This document shows, one piece after another, positions 9,317 through 19,291 of a stretch of 64,000 nt of DNA. Each line of letters begins with the position of its first letter. Positions within the stretch are counted from its first letter, which is position 1. Made by a program: the position numbers and the translations under genes. The stretch comes from CAZAQV01 sp964487255. Its GTDB lineage: Bacteria; Myxococcota_A; Polyangia; Polyangiales; CAZAQV01. The stretch covers positions 1 through 64,000 of the forward strand of contig CAZAQV010000015.1 of NCBI GenBank assembly GCA_964487255.1, read 5' to 3'. The notes under the pieces are model-generated. The model saw nothing but the letters and a program-made list of their open reading frames with translations. It ran no database searches and was not told where the DNA came from.

Positions 9317-9727
9317 TCAATGAATCACGGCGCCAGCCTTTTGCAGCGCTTCGCCGTCGTTTTCGAAAGTGATCGTCGATTCGGGACAGCAATCGGTCTG
9401 CCTAACCGAATAACTTAGGGTCGATTCGACCACGGTATCGTCAGCTTTCGTAAGCCGAATATCGCAAGTGCCCGTGCTTGCAGAGCTTTGGATGAGGATC
9501 GTCGTTCTCCCGCAGGTTGCGCGAGGCTCGCCTCCGTCAGGAATGCGTTCGCATGACTCCGTGTACGCTGTACAGCCGCCGCCCACGACGCTGAGCTGCG
9601 CACCCTCCGGCGCTGAGATCGAAACGCTCGGCCCATAGCACGAACAGATCAGCTCAGAGGTATCGCAACCAAGACTGAGCAACGTTGCCGGCAGCCCAAT
9701 CGCCGAAACCAAGAAAAAGAAGCGCAT
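9317..9727 (-). CDS. Small Cys-rich hypothetical lipoprotein
   Basis: I do not recognise a family. The predicted 136-residue protein begins with a hydrophobic signal peptide ending in a lipobox (LLSLGC), so it is probably an envelope lipoprotein. The mature part contains about nine more Cys residues, including a CSC and a CC pair, and looks like a compact disulfide-rich beta domain. A longer reading to 9967 is open, but the added residues are basic and low-complexity, so the ATG at 9727 directly before the signal peptide is preferred. It converges with nuoN. Confidence 0.6.
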   Translation of the reverse strand: MRFFFLVSAIGLPATLLSLGCDTSELICSCYGPSVSISAPEGAQLSVVGGGCTAYTESCERIPDGGEPRATCGRTTILIQSSASTGTCDIRLTKADDTVVESTLSYSVRQTDCCPESTITFENDGEALQKAGAVIH

Positions 9728-9800
9728 CCAGAAGTGTAGCAGCTCACTGACGCTACACGGTGTCTCACTCACGCCCCAGCTGCCATTGAGGCAGGCAGGT

Positions 9801-10517
9801 CTAGTTGAGGTATTTGGGACGATTGTCGCCGCCTTGAATGACCTCAAAGCTGCGGCCGCCGTTTTTCCGCTTCTTCTTCTTTTTGGGCGGCTGCGTCGGG
9901 CGGCGCAAGATTCGAATGAACAGCATACCCGCGCCAATAGCGCCCAGGTCCGCAAAGAGCCCCGCAAAATTCTGGCTCAGAAGGAACGAGAGCAATGAGA
10001 GCCCAACCATCAACATGATGAGCTGTGGCGGGCGCATTTGAAAGAGGCCAAAGAAGGACAACACGCCGTCTTTTGGCAGCGAGGCCGCGAAGGCCGCGAT
10101 CGCCCCCAACAACCATGCTCCAGCTCCAAAAAGAGGTGCGCCGCCGAGCAAGAACCCGCCCACCATGCCAGCCAGGCCGTAGCCAAGTTGGCTGAGTGCG
10201 CAGAGCTGTAGGGTTCGCTTGGGTCCAAAGCGACTCTCGAAGGGTGCCAAGATGAACCACAAGAAGAGCACGTTGATCATGAATGGCAACAGTGCGCTTG
10301 GGCCAATAGGAACGACGACGACATAGGTGACGATCTGCCAAAGCGCACCCACAGTCGGTGGCGTGACCTGTAGTGCTAGCGCGCGAAAGATCTGTTGGCC
10401 GATCCAGATCTCCAAGATGGCCTGAAGCACGAAAGCCGCCGAAAGCCCGATCAGCAGATTTTTCGTCAATGGCGTGAGGCGCGGAAACTGAAACACGCGA
10501 TATTTATGGTTCTTCAC
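9801..10517 (-). CDS. Rhomboid-fold membrane protein, apparently catalytically inactive
   Basis: This 238-residue protein has about six membrane helices in a rhomboid-like arrangement: a first helix, an L1-like loop, then LLPFMINVLFLWFILAPFE followed by a basic turn, as in rhomboid helix 2. Where rhomboid proteases have GxSG there is GAGAWLLG without a serine, and the helix-6 His motif reads ADLGAIGAG with Asp instead of His. Both catalytic residues appear to be lost, so it is probably a pseudoprotease or membrane-protein chaperone. The cytosolic tail is very Lys/Arg-rich. The start is a GTG at 10517, with GGAG unusually close to it, just downstream of the terminator of the preceding minus-strand gene. 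Confidence 0.6.
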   Translation of the reverse strand: MKNHKYRVFQFPRLTPLTKNLLIGLSAAFVLQAILEIWIGQQIFRALALQVTPPTVGALWQIVTYVVVVPIGPSALLPFMINVLFLWFILAPFESRFGPKRTLQLCALSQLGYGLAGMVGGFLLGGAPLFGAGAWLLGAIAAFAASLPKDGVLSFFGLFQMRPPQLIMLMVGLSLLSFLLSQNFAGLFADLGAIGAGMLFIRILRRPTQPPKKKKKRKNGGRSFEVIQGGDNRPKYLN

Positions 10518-10532
10518 GGCTCCGCGCGCAAC

Positions 10533-10567
10533 AAAAACGCCCCCGATCGATTCGCGATCGAGGGCGT
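10533..10567 (-). terminator. Intrinsic terminator of the repeat lipoprotein gene
   Basis: A stem of 13 bp with one mismatch (arms 10537-10549 and 10555-10567, 5-base loop) is followed on the minus strand by a run of T (the A-run at 10533-10537). It lies 29 bases after the lipoprotein stop and just before the rhomboid-like gene start, so it should separate the two transcripts. Confidence 0.8.
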
Positions 10568-10595
10568 CTCGCCCGACTTGAGGGGCTGTCGAAGG

Positions 10596-12008
10596 CTATC
10601 CGCGTCCGATTTCGCAGGCGCCGTTATCCATAATCCCAACCCCGGCCTTGAGGCCGACACAAAGGAGCGTCCACTCGCCCCCGAAGGTGCCGTCGTCATG
10701 GCCGATGATCGTCAGCTCGTAGGTCTGATCGGCGCCGCCGGTCACGAGCGGCTCTTCGAAGATGATCTCATTGCCACACGCGATCTGCGATTCACTGACG
10801 ATGGCAGACCCGCCAGTAGGACGAAGTTCGTAATTCATGAACTCGACGCCGGCGCCCGTGCAGTCGGCTGCCGAGAAATCCGGGCCTTCGTTGCTGTCCC
10901 ACACGAGGTCGACGGCCAGGCGGTAACGGACGTCTGCCGCCTCGCATGAGGCTGTCGTGCCCCCCTCTTCGGCGGTGAAGAAGCAAGATCCTTGCCAATA
11001 CCAAGAGCCGTCCTCGGGACCGCCGTCGATGTCGACTCGGTACGATGTGCCAACGTCGATGTCGGATTCGGGAATTGTGATCTCGTTCGTGCAACCACTC
11101 ATCGCCCCGTAGTCCTTGATGAGATCGTCGGTCTCATTGTTATGAAGTGCGTATGCGATAAAGTTCACGCCGTCGACGCCGCTACAGTTGGTACCCACGA
11201 TATCGGTGCCAATGTCGGTATCCCAAGTCACGGTGAGCACGGCGTCGTTGGTCACGACAACCTGCGACGAGAAATCGGGGATGTCAGGCCGCGCCACAGT
11301 GCCGGTCGCATCGACCGTAATGTTCGCACTCTTTTGGACCGCCACACCCGTGCTGTCTTGAGCTTCCCAAAATGCAGCGTAGGTACCAGTCGCGAGGTCT
11401 GCTGTGCCGACGTAGCTGCCCGCCTCACACTCAAAGACAAACTCGGGGTAGCGGTACTCGATCGTGCCATCCAAAAAGACGAGTTCGACGGTGTCGATGC
11501 CCGCACCATCGCAGGCCGCTTGATCGGCTGCGCTGCCCTCGATGGTCCAAGAGGCTTCGAGTGCGACATCGGTGCCGCGCGGATCGAAGGTGCCAAAATC
11601 GGGGATGTCGGGGCGTGCGACGGTACCTGTTGCGTCGACGGTAATGATGCCGCTCGCTTGCAATGCCCGACCGAGCGAGTCTTGTGCTTCCCAGAAGGCG
11701 GAGTACGTACCACGCGCAAGTACCTTGTCGACGATGACGGAGCCATCGCTACAATTGAAGAGAAAATCGTTGTAACGGCCTTCAAACGCACCTTCAACAA
11801 AGACCAACTGAACGGTCGAAATGCCAGCTGCATCGCACGAAGCTTGATCCGCCGCAGCGCCGTCGATGGTCCAGGAAGCCTCCAAGTCAACAGCGACGCC
11901 CCGGGGGTCGACGTCAACAGTCTGCACTGTGCAGGCGGCCAGGGAGGCGGCGCTGAGTGTGGTGAGGCCGAGCAGAGCCAGTGTTTTCGATTTGATGAAG
12001 CAAAGCAT
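10596..12008 (-). CDS. Repeat-containing lipoprotein
   Basis: I do not recognise a named family. The 470-residue protein has a signal peptide with lipobox LAAC (Cys26), so it is probably an outer-membrane or periplasmic lipoprotein. Residues ~34-138 and ~142-246 are two near-identical ~105-residue repeats. Each begins with a DPRG and EASWTI(D/E)G core, has Cys in matching places and ends in TVDATGTVARPDIPDF. The remaining half contains two more divergent beta-rich Cys-containing units. The ATG at 12008 follows a strong AGGAGGA; a longer in-frame start at 12071 has no signal peptide next to it. The architecture suggests an Ig-like surface or carbohydrate-binding role, but that is only inference. 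Confidence 0.75.
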   Translation of the reverse strand: MLCFIKSKTLALLGLTTLSAASLAACTVQTVDVDPRGVAVDLEASWTIDGAAADQASCDAAGISTVQLVFVEGAFEGRYNDFLFNCSDGSVIVDKVLARGTYSAFWEAQDSLGRALQASGIITVDATGTVARPDIPDFGTFDPRGTDVALEASWTIEGSAADQAACDGAGIDTVELVFLDGTIEYRYPEFVFECEAGSYVGTADLATGTYAAFWEAQDSTGVAVQKSANITVDATGTVARPDIPDFSSQVVVTNDAVLTVTWDTDIGTDIVGTNCSGVDGVNFIAYALHNNETDDLIKDYGAMSGCTNEITIPESDIDVGTSYRVDIDGGPEDGSWYWQGSCFFTAEEGGTTASCEAADVRYRLAVDLVWDSNEGPDFSAADCTGAGVEFMNYELRPTGGSAIVSESQIACGNEIIFEEPLVTGGADQTYELTIIGHDDGTFGGEWTLLCVGLKAGVGIMDNGACEIGRG

Positions 12009-12192
12009 GAAAAATCCTCCTATGTGAGCCGTTCCTAGCGCCTTGGACGATAGAACTACTCCAGCATTCAATCATTCGCGCAGCGGTAGCACAATAGAGC
12101 TGGCAGCTTCTAATCGGTAGCGGTCAGCGCCGGTTGCTCGGGCAAAACACGCGTGATCTCGAACTCTTAAACACTTTCTTCGAGCGGCCGTG

Positions 12193-12247
12193 TTGACAGC
12201 CAAAACGCAGTGCTTAGCTTGAGATTGTCAGCGAGAGAAACCCCGGT
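12193..12247 (+). promoter_or_regulatory. Possible promoters of hsp20
   Basis: TTGACA at 12193-12198 is followed, after 16 bases, by TAGCTT at 12215-12220, a housekeeping-type candidate resembling the one before nuoE. CTTGAG at 12218-12223 and CCCCGGT at 12241-12247, with a 17-base spacer, look like a loose heat-shock sigma-32 promoter. A 7-bp inverted repeat around 12274-12289 and a small hairpin at 12241-12256 also lie in the leader. The 343 bases between the lipoprotein start (12008) and the hsp20 ATG (12352) hold no gene that I can support. Confidence 0.3.
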
Positions 12248-12351
12248 GGTCGGGGTCCCCGCTAAACCTAACCGGCTGCAGGTGCAGCCTTGTAATCGGC
12301 CGCGCTCGAACCATGAAAGAGCATGGCGTGGCCGGGAAGGAGAGTACCATC

Positions 12352-12762
12352 ATGTTAGCAACCTGGGACCCATTCCGAGACATCGCACGCGCACAAGACG
12401 AGTTCTCCCGACTCTGGGGCACGACACGTACGGGCGCCGCATTCAGTCCCGCCGTCAACATTCACGAGGACGACAAAGCGTTCGCCGTAGCGGTCGAACT
12501 CCCCGGCCTCAGCAAAGACGCCGTCGACATCGAAGTGGATGGAGGCGTGCTCACGCTCAAGGGCGAGAAGCGATTTGAGTCCGAGAAGGACGAAAAGGGC
12601 TATCACTTGGTCGAGCATCGCTACGGCAAGTTCACGCGTCGGTTTTCCCTGCCCGACACCGTCGACGCCGAGAACATCGAGGCCGTCATGAAGGACGGCG
12701 TGCTAACCGTAACCCTGCCAAAGGTCGAAGCGCCCAAACCGAAGAAGATCGCGGTTTCCTAA
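12352..12762 (+). CDS. Small heat shock protein, Hsp20/alpha-crystallin family
   Basis: This is a cytoplasmic holdase chaperone of 136 residues. It has a short N-terminal arm (ATWDPFRDI), then an alpha-crystallin domain with the ELPGLSKDAVDIEVDGGVLTL region and the closing DGVLTVTLPK strand, then a short Lys/Pro tail. It ends in IAVS, so an I-x-V-type C-terminal anchor is present. The ATG at 12352 is chosen because GGAAGGAGAG lies 8 bases before it; an upstream ATG at 12313 has no such site. It is monocistronic, with a terminator just after the stop. Confidence 0.93.
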   Translation: MLATWDPFRDIARAQDEFSRLWGTTRTGAAFSPAVNIHEDDKAFAVAVELPGLSKDAVDIEVDGGVLTLKGEKRFESEKDEKGYHLVEHRYGKFTRRFSLPDTVDAENIEAVMKDGVLTVTLPKVEAPKPKKIAVS

Positions 12763-12790
12763 ACAGTTCGTCCCTACGGGGACGCCTCCT

Positions 12791-12850
12791 GCCGCCGCGC
12801 TGCTGCTACCTGTCTCCCCTTATCGGTAGCGCGGTGCGGCGGCTTTTCTT
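12791..12850 (+). terminator. Intrinsic terminator after hsp20
   Basis: A long GC-rich stem (arms about 12791-12810 and 12825-12843, with internal mismatches) is followed by TTTTCTT. A smaller 6-bp hairpin with a TACG loop lies just before it (12769-12784). It ends at the stop codon of the convergent sucA gene. The T-run is on the plus side only, so it serves hsp20. Confidence 0.8.
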
Positions 12851-15784
<2,934 letters not shown>

Positions 15785-15823
15785 CGCGCCAATCAGCCTA
15801 ACACGGGTCCTGACCCGCGCCGC

Positions 15824-15855
15824 CTTGATTTGCCGTGGTCTTGATTTGCCGTGGT
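15824..15855. repeat. Perfect 16-bp tandem duplication upstream of sucA
   Basis: The 16-mer CTTGATTTGCCGTGGT occurs twice in a row (15824-15839 and 15840-15855) in the 162-base gap between the acyl-CoA dehydrogenase gene and sucA. An inverted repeat (CGGGTC..GACCCG) lies at about 15804-15817, closer to sucA. It could be a duplicated regulator site or a slippage duplication. Confidence 0.9.
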
Positions 15856-15946
15856 TAGGGGAAGATCGTAAGGGCGATGTCAGATCGGCTGGTTTGTACG
15901 TTTTTCGCACACCAAGTACCGCTTCCTGCTGGTTGGATTTAAGCGC

Positions 15947-17611
15947 TTAACCCAGATTGAACTCGGCGCTGCTGGTCGGCGGCAGAAAGCGCGGCATGCG
16001 ATAGGCGAGCAAGAGCGCCGATTGCTTTGAAGCGTGGCTGCCTTGAGCCAGCGACCATTGAGCCTGACGGCAGAGCAGGGCCAGCTCCACGGCATAACCC
16101 AGACATAGCGCAAAGTCGCGTGCACCGGCCTCGAGTTCGGCGGGGCTACCGGCCATGGCGTCCCGAAGCCAGGCGATCGCCCGATGGGCCTCTCGGCTGC
16201 CTGTCTCGGCCGCCTCTCTAAGCGGCTGGTCGGTGCAACTCTGCCCGAGCTCGGTCAGCAATGCCATAAACTCTTCGAGGCCGCCTTCGCGGCCGATTGC
16301 GCGCAGCGTATCGAGCGAGAGGACGTTGGTTGTGCCTTCCCAGATGGGCAACACCTGAGCGTCGCGTAAGAGGTAGGGCAAGCCTGTATCCTCGACGTAG
16401 CCAGCGCCGCCAAAGCTTTCAATCCCTTCGCTGATCACAGCCACCGTTTGCTTGGCCGTGATGAGCTTGGTGATGGGCGTGAGCAACCGCAGTAGGCGCG
16501 CCTCGCCCTCGCTGATTTCCCCCGTCTCTTCTTTTCCGATCAGCTCAACCACAAAGAAGGTAAGGCAAAATGCGCCCTCGTAGCTGGCTTGGCAACGGGC
16601 GAGGGTTTCGACGTGCAAGGGCTTTTCGCTTAGCTTGCTGCCAAATGCAGCTCGCTTGGTTGCGTAGTCCGCCGCCAAGGCGAGGGTTCGACGCATGAAA
16701 GAGATCGCGTTGACCGCGTTCCACATACGCGTAATGTTGAGCATCGAGGCAATATTGCGGATGCCGTTGTCGAGACCCTTTACCGGCGTGGCAGGTGTAC
16801 CGCGTAACAGCAGTTCGGCAGTGGGGACCTTGCGGGTGCCGAGCTTGTCCTTGAGCCGGTTAATTTCGATGCCTTGGAGCTCCCCGTTTTCGCCGCGCGT
16901 CTCCACGTAGAACATGGCCAACCCGCGTCCGCCGTCGGCGTTGCCCTCAGGCCGCGCCAAGGTGAGTGACATTTGGCTCGTCGTCGCCGAGGTAAACCAC
17001 TTTCGTCCGTACAAGCGCCACGTCTTGCCGTCCTTTTGCGCTACGGTTTCGGTCTGGCCGACGTCGGAGCCGCCCGTCGATTCGGTCATCCATTGGCCGC
17101 TGGTCCACATGGTCATGGGGTCGCGGCTCGTCAGCCGTGGTAGAGCGCGCTCGATGAGTGCTTGATTGCCGCTTTTGAGGAGCGTTTGCGCCGCGCCATC
17201 GGTCATGGCTAGCGGGCACGTGTAAACGTCGGATGATGGCGCGAAAAGGTAGACGAGGGCTTGCTGCAGCACCCGCGAATAGGCGCCGTGTTTGCGCTCG
17301 TAAGCCGTGGCGATAAGCCCGCGTTCGGCCGCCACGACCTGGGCTCGCTCCCAAAGCGGCGTCAGTTGGATGTGGTCGACGCGGTTGCCCCACGGGTCCC
17401 AATGCGTGAGCACCGGCTCGTTCAGTCGGTCGCGGAGGAGAAGCTGGTGTAACTCACCAGCCGCAAGTTCGCCCATCTCGGCCAGCTCGTCCTCGCACGC
17501 TTTGAGCACATCGGGAGGCAAAGTGCGCTGCAGATACTCTCGCAAAACGCGGTCGCTTTCGTATTGATTGCCCAGCGTGGGTGCGGGCTGATTGAAGGGC
17601 GAAAACTCCAT
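15947..17611 (-). CDS. Acyl-CoA dehydrogenase, AidB-like
   Basis: This is an FAD-dependent acyl-CoA dehydrogenase family protein of 554 residues, longer than classical ACADs (~380) and close to AidB-type members. It shows MTESTGGSDVG (FAD/substrate loop), GRKWFTSATT, the SFGGAGYVEDTGLPYLLRDA segment and PIWEGTTNVLSLD, where Glu of WEGT is at the position of the catalytic base of medium-chain ACADs. The ~100-residue C-terminal helical region fits the AidB-type extension. The ATG at 17611 is preferred to an in-frame start at 17878, which would run across the divergent thioesterase gene. Whether it works in fatty-acid oxidation or, like AidB, in alkylation stress cannot be told from sequence. 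Confidence 0.88.
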   Translation of the reverse strand: MEFSPFNQPAPTLGNQYESDRVLREYLQRTLPPDVLKACEDELAEMGELAAGELHQLLLRDRLNEPVLTHWDPWGNRVDHIQLTPLWERAQVVAAERGLIATAYERKHGAYSRVLQQALVYLFAPSSDVYTCPLAMTDGAAQTLLKSGNQALIERALPRLTSRDPMTMWTSGQWMTESTGGSDVGQTETVAQKDGKTWRLYGRKWFTSATTSQMSLTLARPEGNADGGRGLAMFYVETRGENGELQGIEINRLKDKLGTRKVPTAELLLRGTPATPVKGLDNGIRNIASMLNITRMWNAVNAISFMRRTLALAADYATKRAAFGSKLSEKPLHVETLARCQASYEGAFCLTFFVVELIGKEETGEISEGEARLLRLLTPITKLITAKQTVAVISEGIESFGGAGYVEDTGLPYLLRDAQVLPIWEGTTNVLSLDTLRAIGREGGLEEFMALLTELGQSCTDQPLREAAETGSREAHRAIAWLRDAMAGSPAELEAGARDFALCLGYAVELALLCRQAQWSLAQGSHASKQSALLLAYRMPRFLPPTSSAEFNLG

Positions 17612-17683
17612 AGCCAAAGTAGAGCTCAAACTGGCGCCACGTACAACTGCAACCGCGAGGCGGATTTGGGCTATTCTGCCGCC

Positions 17684-18244
17684 ATGGTTGATCGAGAGGA
17701 TCTCAGACGGCTTGGACAGCCTGCCGATTTGGCCGAGTACAACCTTCGTTTCATGCGAGAGATTCCGTTTCACCACCGGACGGGGATTGAGATCATGGAG
17801 GTGAGCCAAGGGCGAGCATTGATGAAACTGCCGTATAGCCCTGAACTCGTGGGCAATCCCGATACCGGCGTGCTTCACGGTGGCATCGTGACGGCCCTGC
17901 TCGACGCATGCAGTGGGCTCGCTGTTTTCATGAACGTGGAGCGGCTCATGGCCATCGCGACCCTTGAGCTACGTATCGACTATTTGCGACCGGCCACGCG
18001 TGGCGAGGCGGTCATGGCCGATGCCGAGTGCTATCGCATGACACCCCATGTTGCTTTTGCGCGCGCAGAGGCCTTTCATGCTGCGCCTGACTTTTTTGGC
18101 TCTTCCGCTGACGCGTCATCGCACGCTCCGACCAGGCGAGCGGGAGGCATTGGCGCGTCATCGCGCGATGACAGGAAGTTGATTGCGACTTGTACGGGGA
18201 CGTTCATGCTGGGGACCAAGCCCGGAAAACAGGACAGGGACTGA
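17684..18244 (+). CDS. Hotdog-fold thioesterase (PaaI-like) interrupted by an in-frame inserted element
   Basis: This is a 186-residue acyl-CoA thioesterase-like protein. The hotdog core is clear: GRALMKLPYSPEL, the HGGIVTALLDACSG helix with the active-site region, and RIDYLRPATRGEAVMADAE. Near the C-terminus the family strand-turn-strand, from FARAEAFHAAPD to RKLIATCTGTFMLG, is split by 27 residues (FFGSSADASSHAPTRRA...) unlike anything in the family. These residues correspond to an 81-bp insertion flanked by TGAC. They sit in a hairpin turn, so the fold may tolerate them. The gene diverges from the acyl-CoA dehydrogenase with 72 bases between, and its stop overlaps the start of the next hotdog gene (TGATG). 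The ATG at 17684 fits the family N-terminus. Confidence 0.85.
   Translation: MVDREDLRRLGQPADLAEYNLRFMREIPFHHRTGIEIMEVSQGRALMKLPYSPELVGNPDTGVLHGGIVTALLDACSGLAVFMNVERLMAIATLELRIDYLRPATRGEAVMADAECYRMTPHVAFARAEAFHAAPDFFGSSADASSHAPTRRAGGIGASSRDDRKLIATCTGTFMLGTKPGKQDRD
18092..18172. repeat. 81-bp in-frame insertion element inside the thioesterase gene (copy 1)
   Basis: The segment is bounded by TGAC at 18088-18091 and 18169-18172. Removing one TGAC plus the interior (81 bases, 27 codons) would restore a continuous thioesterase sequence. It contains the 10-bp palindrome TGACGCGTCA, ends in the 16-bp palindrome GTCATCGCGCGATGAC, and repeats GCGTCATCGC twice. Its first ~38 bases recur at 18745-18782. 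It resembles, in behaviour only, palindromic elements that insert in frame into genes (for example the Rickettsia palindromic elements). Confidence 0.7.
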
Positions 18245-18687
18245 TGTCGGAGGAAACGTTTCGTGACGCCCTTCGTGAGGCGCGATCGAACGGGAACTAT
18301 GAGGCGCTGCTCCAACTCGTGCCCTACGCCGCACTCATGAATTTCGAGCTCGCGCGAGATGGGGATGAATTGGTTACTACGATGCGCTTTGAGCCCCACC
18401 TGATCGGGAACAAACACCTGCCAGCGCTCCATGGTGGAACAACCGGTTCGCTGCTCGAGACTTCTGCCATCTTCATGTTGATGCTCGACCAAGACCTCGC
18501 CGTCTTGCCCAAAACCATTACCATCACTGTGGACTACTTGCGTTCGGCGCGCGACCGCGACACCCACGCGGTCTCGGAAGTCACCCGCATCGGCCGTCGC
18601 GTTGCCACCGTGCAGACCACGGCCTGGCAAGACGATCGTTCCAAACCCGTCGCGCGCGGCAATGCGCACTTCTTGGTCACTGGCTGA
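18244..18687 (+). CDS. Second hotdog-fold thioesterase (PaaI-like)
   Basis: This is a 147-residue hotdog protein. The core helix motif is LPALHGGTTGSLLETSA, followed by the TITVDYLRSARDRDTHA strand pair and TVQTTAWQ...VARGNAHFLV. It lacks the inserted element that disrupts the previous gene. The ATG at 18244 overlaps the upstream stop, so the two thioesterases are probably co-translated and may form a hetero-oligomer. Their divergence from the acyl-CoA dehydrogenase suggests a shared role in acyl-CoA metabolism; the substrate is unknown. Confidence 0.85.
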   Translation: MSEETFRDALREARSNGNYEALLQLVPYAALMNFELARDGDELVTTMRFEPHLIGNKHLPALHGGTTGSLLETSAIFMLMLDQDLAVLPKTITITVDYLRSARDRDTHAVSEVTRIGRRVATVQTTAWQDDRSKPVARGNAHFLVTG

Positions 18688-18744
18688 CTGCTCCACCCGA
18701 CCGAAGCGGTGGAGATACCACCGCTCGTTCTAGGCTTCGCCCGC

Positions 18745-18782
18745 CTTTTTGGCTCTTCCGCTGACGCGTCATCGCATGCTCC
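18745..18782. repeat. Second, intergenic copy of the inserted element (5' part)
   Basis: Thirty-eight bases match the first part of the element at 18091-18129 except for one T fewer in the leading T-run and one C-to-T change. It includes TGACGCGTCATCGCA. It lies between the second thioesterase and the PilZ gene, where it does not affect coding. A further CTTTTTTGG immediately follows, echoing the start of the element. Confidence 0.85.
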
Positions 18783-18823
18783 ACTTTTTTGGGTGTAGGG
18801 GAGCTCGCACGTAGACTTCAAGA

Positions 18824-19291
18824 GTGAGCAACGGAACGCGCAAAGTGATTCGCCGTGGTGTGCAGCTGGCTTGTGACGCCATTTCATTGGAGCGTTATGG
18901 GCAACTCGGAACATCCGTGCTCGATATCTCCCCACGCGGTGGCCTCTTGCTATGCGAACAAGAACAGGTGCAGCTTGGCGAGGTGATCGCGATGCGTTTC
19001 TCCATCCCGCACACGTCGATCACTGCAAACATCGAGGCGGAAGTGACGCGCGTCGGTCGCGGGCGCCGCGAAGGTGATCGGGGCGTCGAGGCGGGTATTC
19101 GGTTCACGCGCTTCCGAAAACTCCATCGCCAAGAGCTCTCGTACTATCTGCTCGGGTGGCCGCCGCCTGTTCCGCGCCGCAAGCCCTCCGCCCCGAATCG
19201 CCTTGTCGCGCCCATCTCGCAGCGCATGACGTCGACCACCTTGGTCGGCCATTGTGCGCCGCACTACGGCGAGCGCTCGAGGATGGCCTAA
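18824..19291 (+). CDS. PilZ domain protein
   Basis: This 155-residue cytoplasmic protein carries one PilZ domain. The N-terminal RxxxR (R6 KVI R10) and the DISPRGG motif (the D/NxSxxG position) are both present, so cyclic di-GMP binding is possible. The strand arrangement then ends near FRKLHRQELSYYLLG. The C-terminal ~40 residues are Pro/Arg-rich and probably disordered. The start is GTG at 18824; the Shine-Dalgarno is weak. It overlaps the convergent desaturase gene by 4 bases at the 3' ends. Confidence 0.82.
   Translation: MSNGTRKVIRRGVQLACDAISLERYGQLGTSVLDISPRGGLLLCEQEQVQLGEVIAMRFSIPHTSITANIEAEVTRVGRGRREGDRGVEAGIRFTRFRKLHRQELSYYLLGWPPPVPRRKPSAPNRLVAPISQRMTSTTLVGHCAPHYGERSRMA

Noticed and set aside
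10992..12038. A 348-codon open frame on the plus strand within the repeat lipoprotein gene
   Set aside because: It lies antisense to a gene with signal peptide, Shine-Dalgarno and protein repeats; its own repeats merely mirror those.
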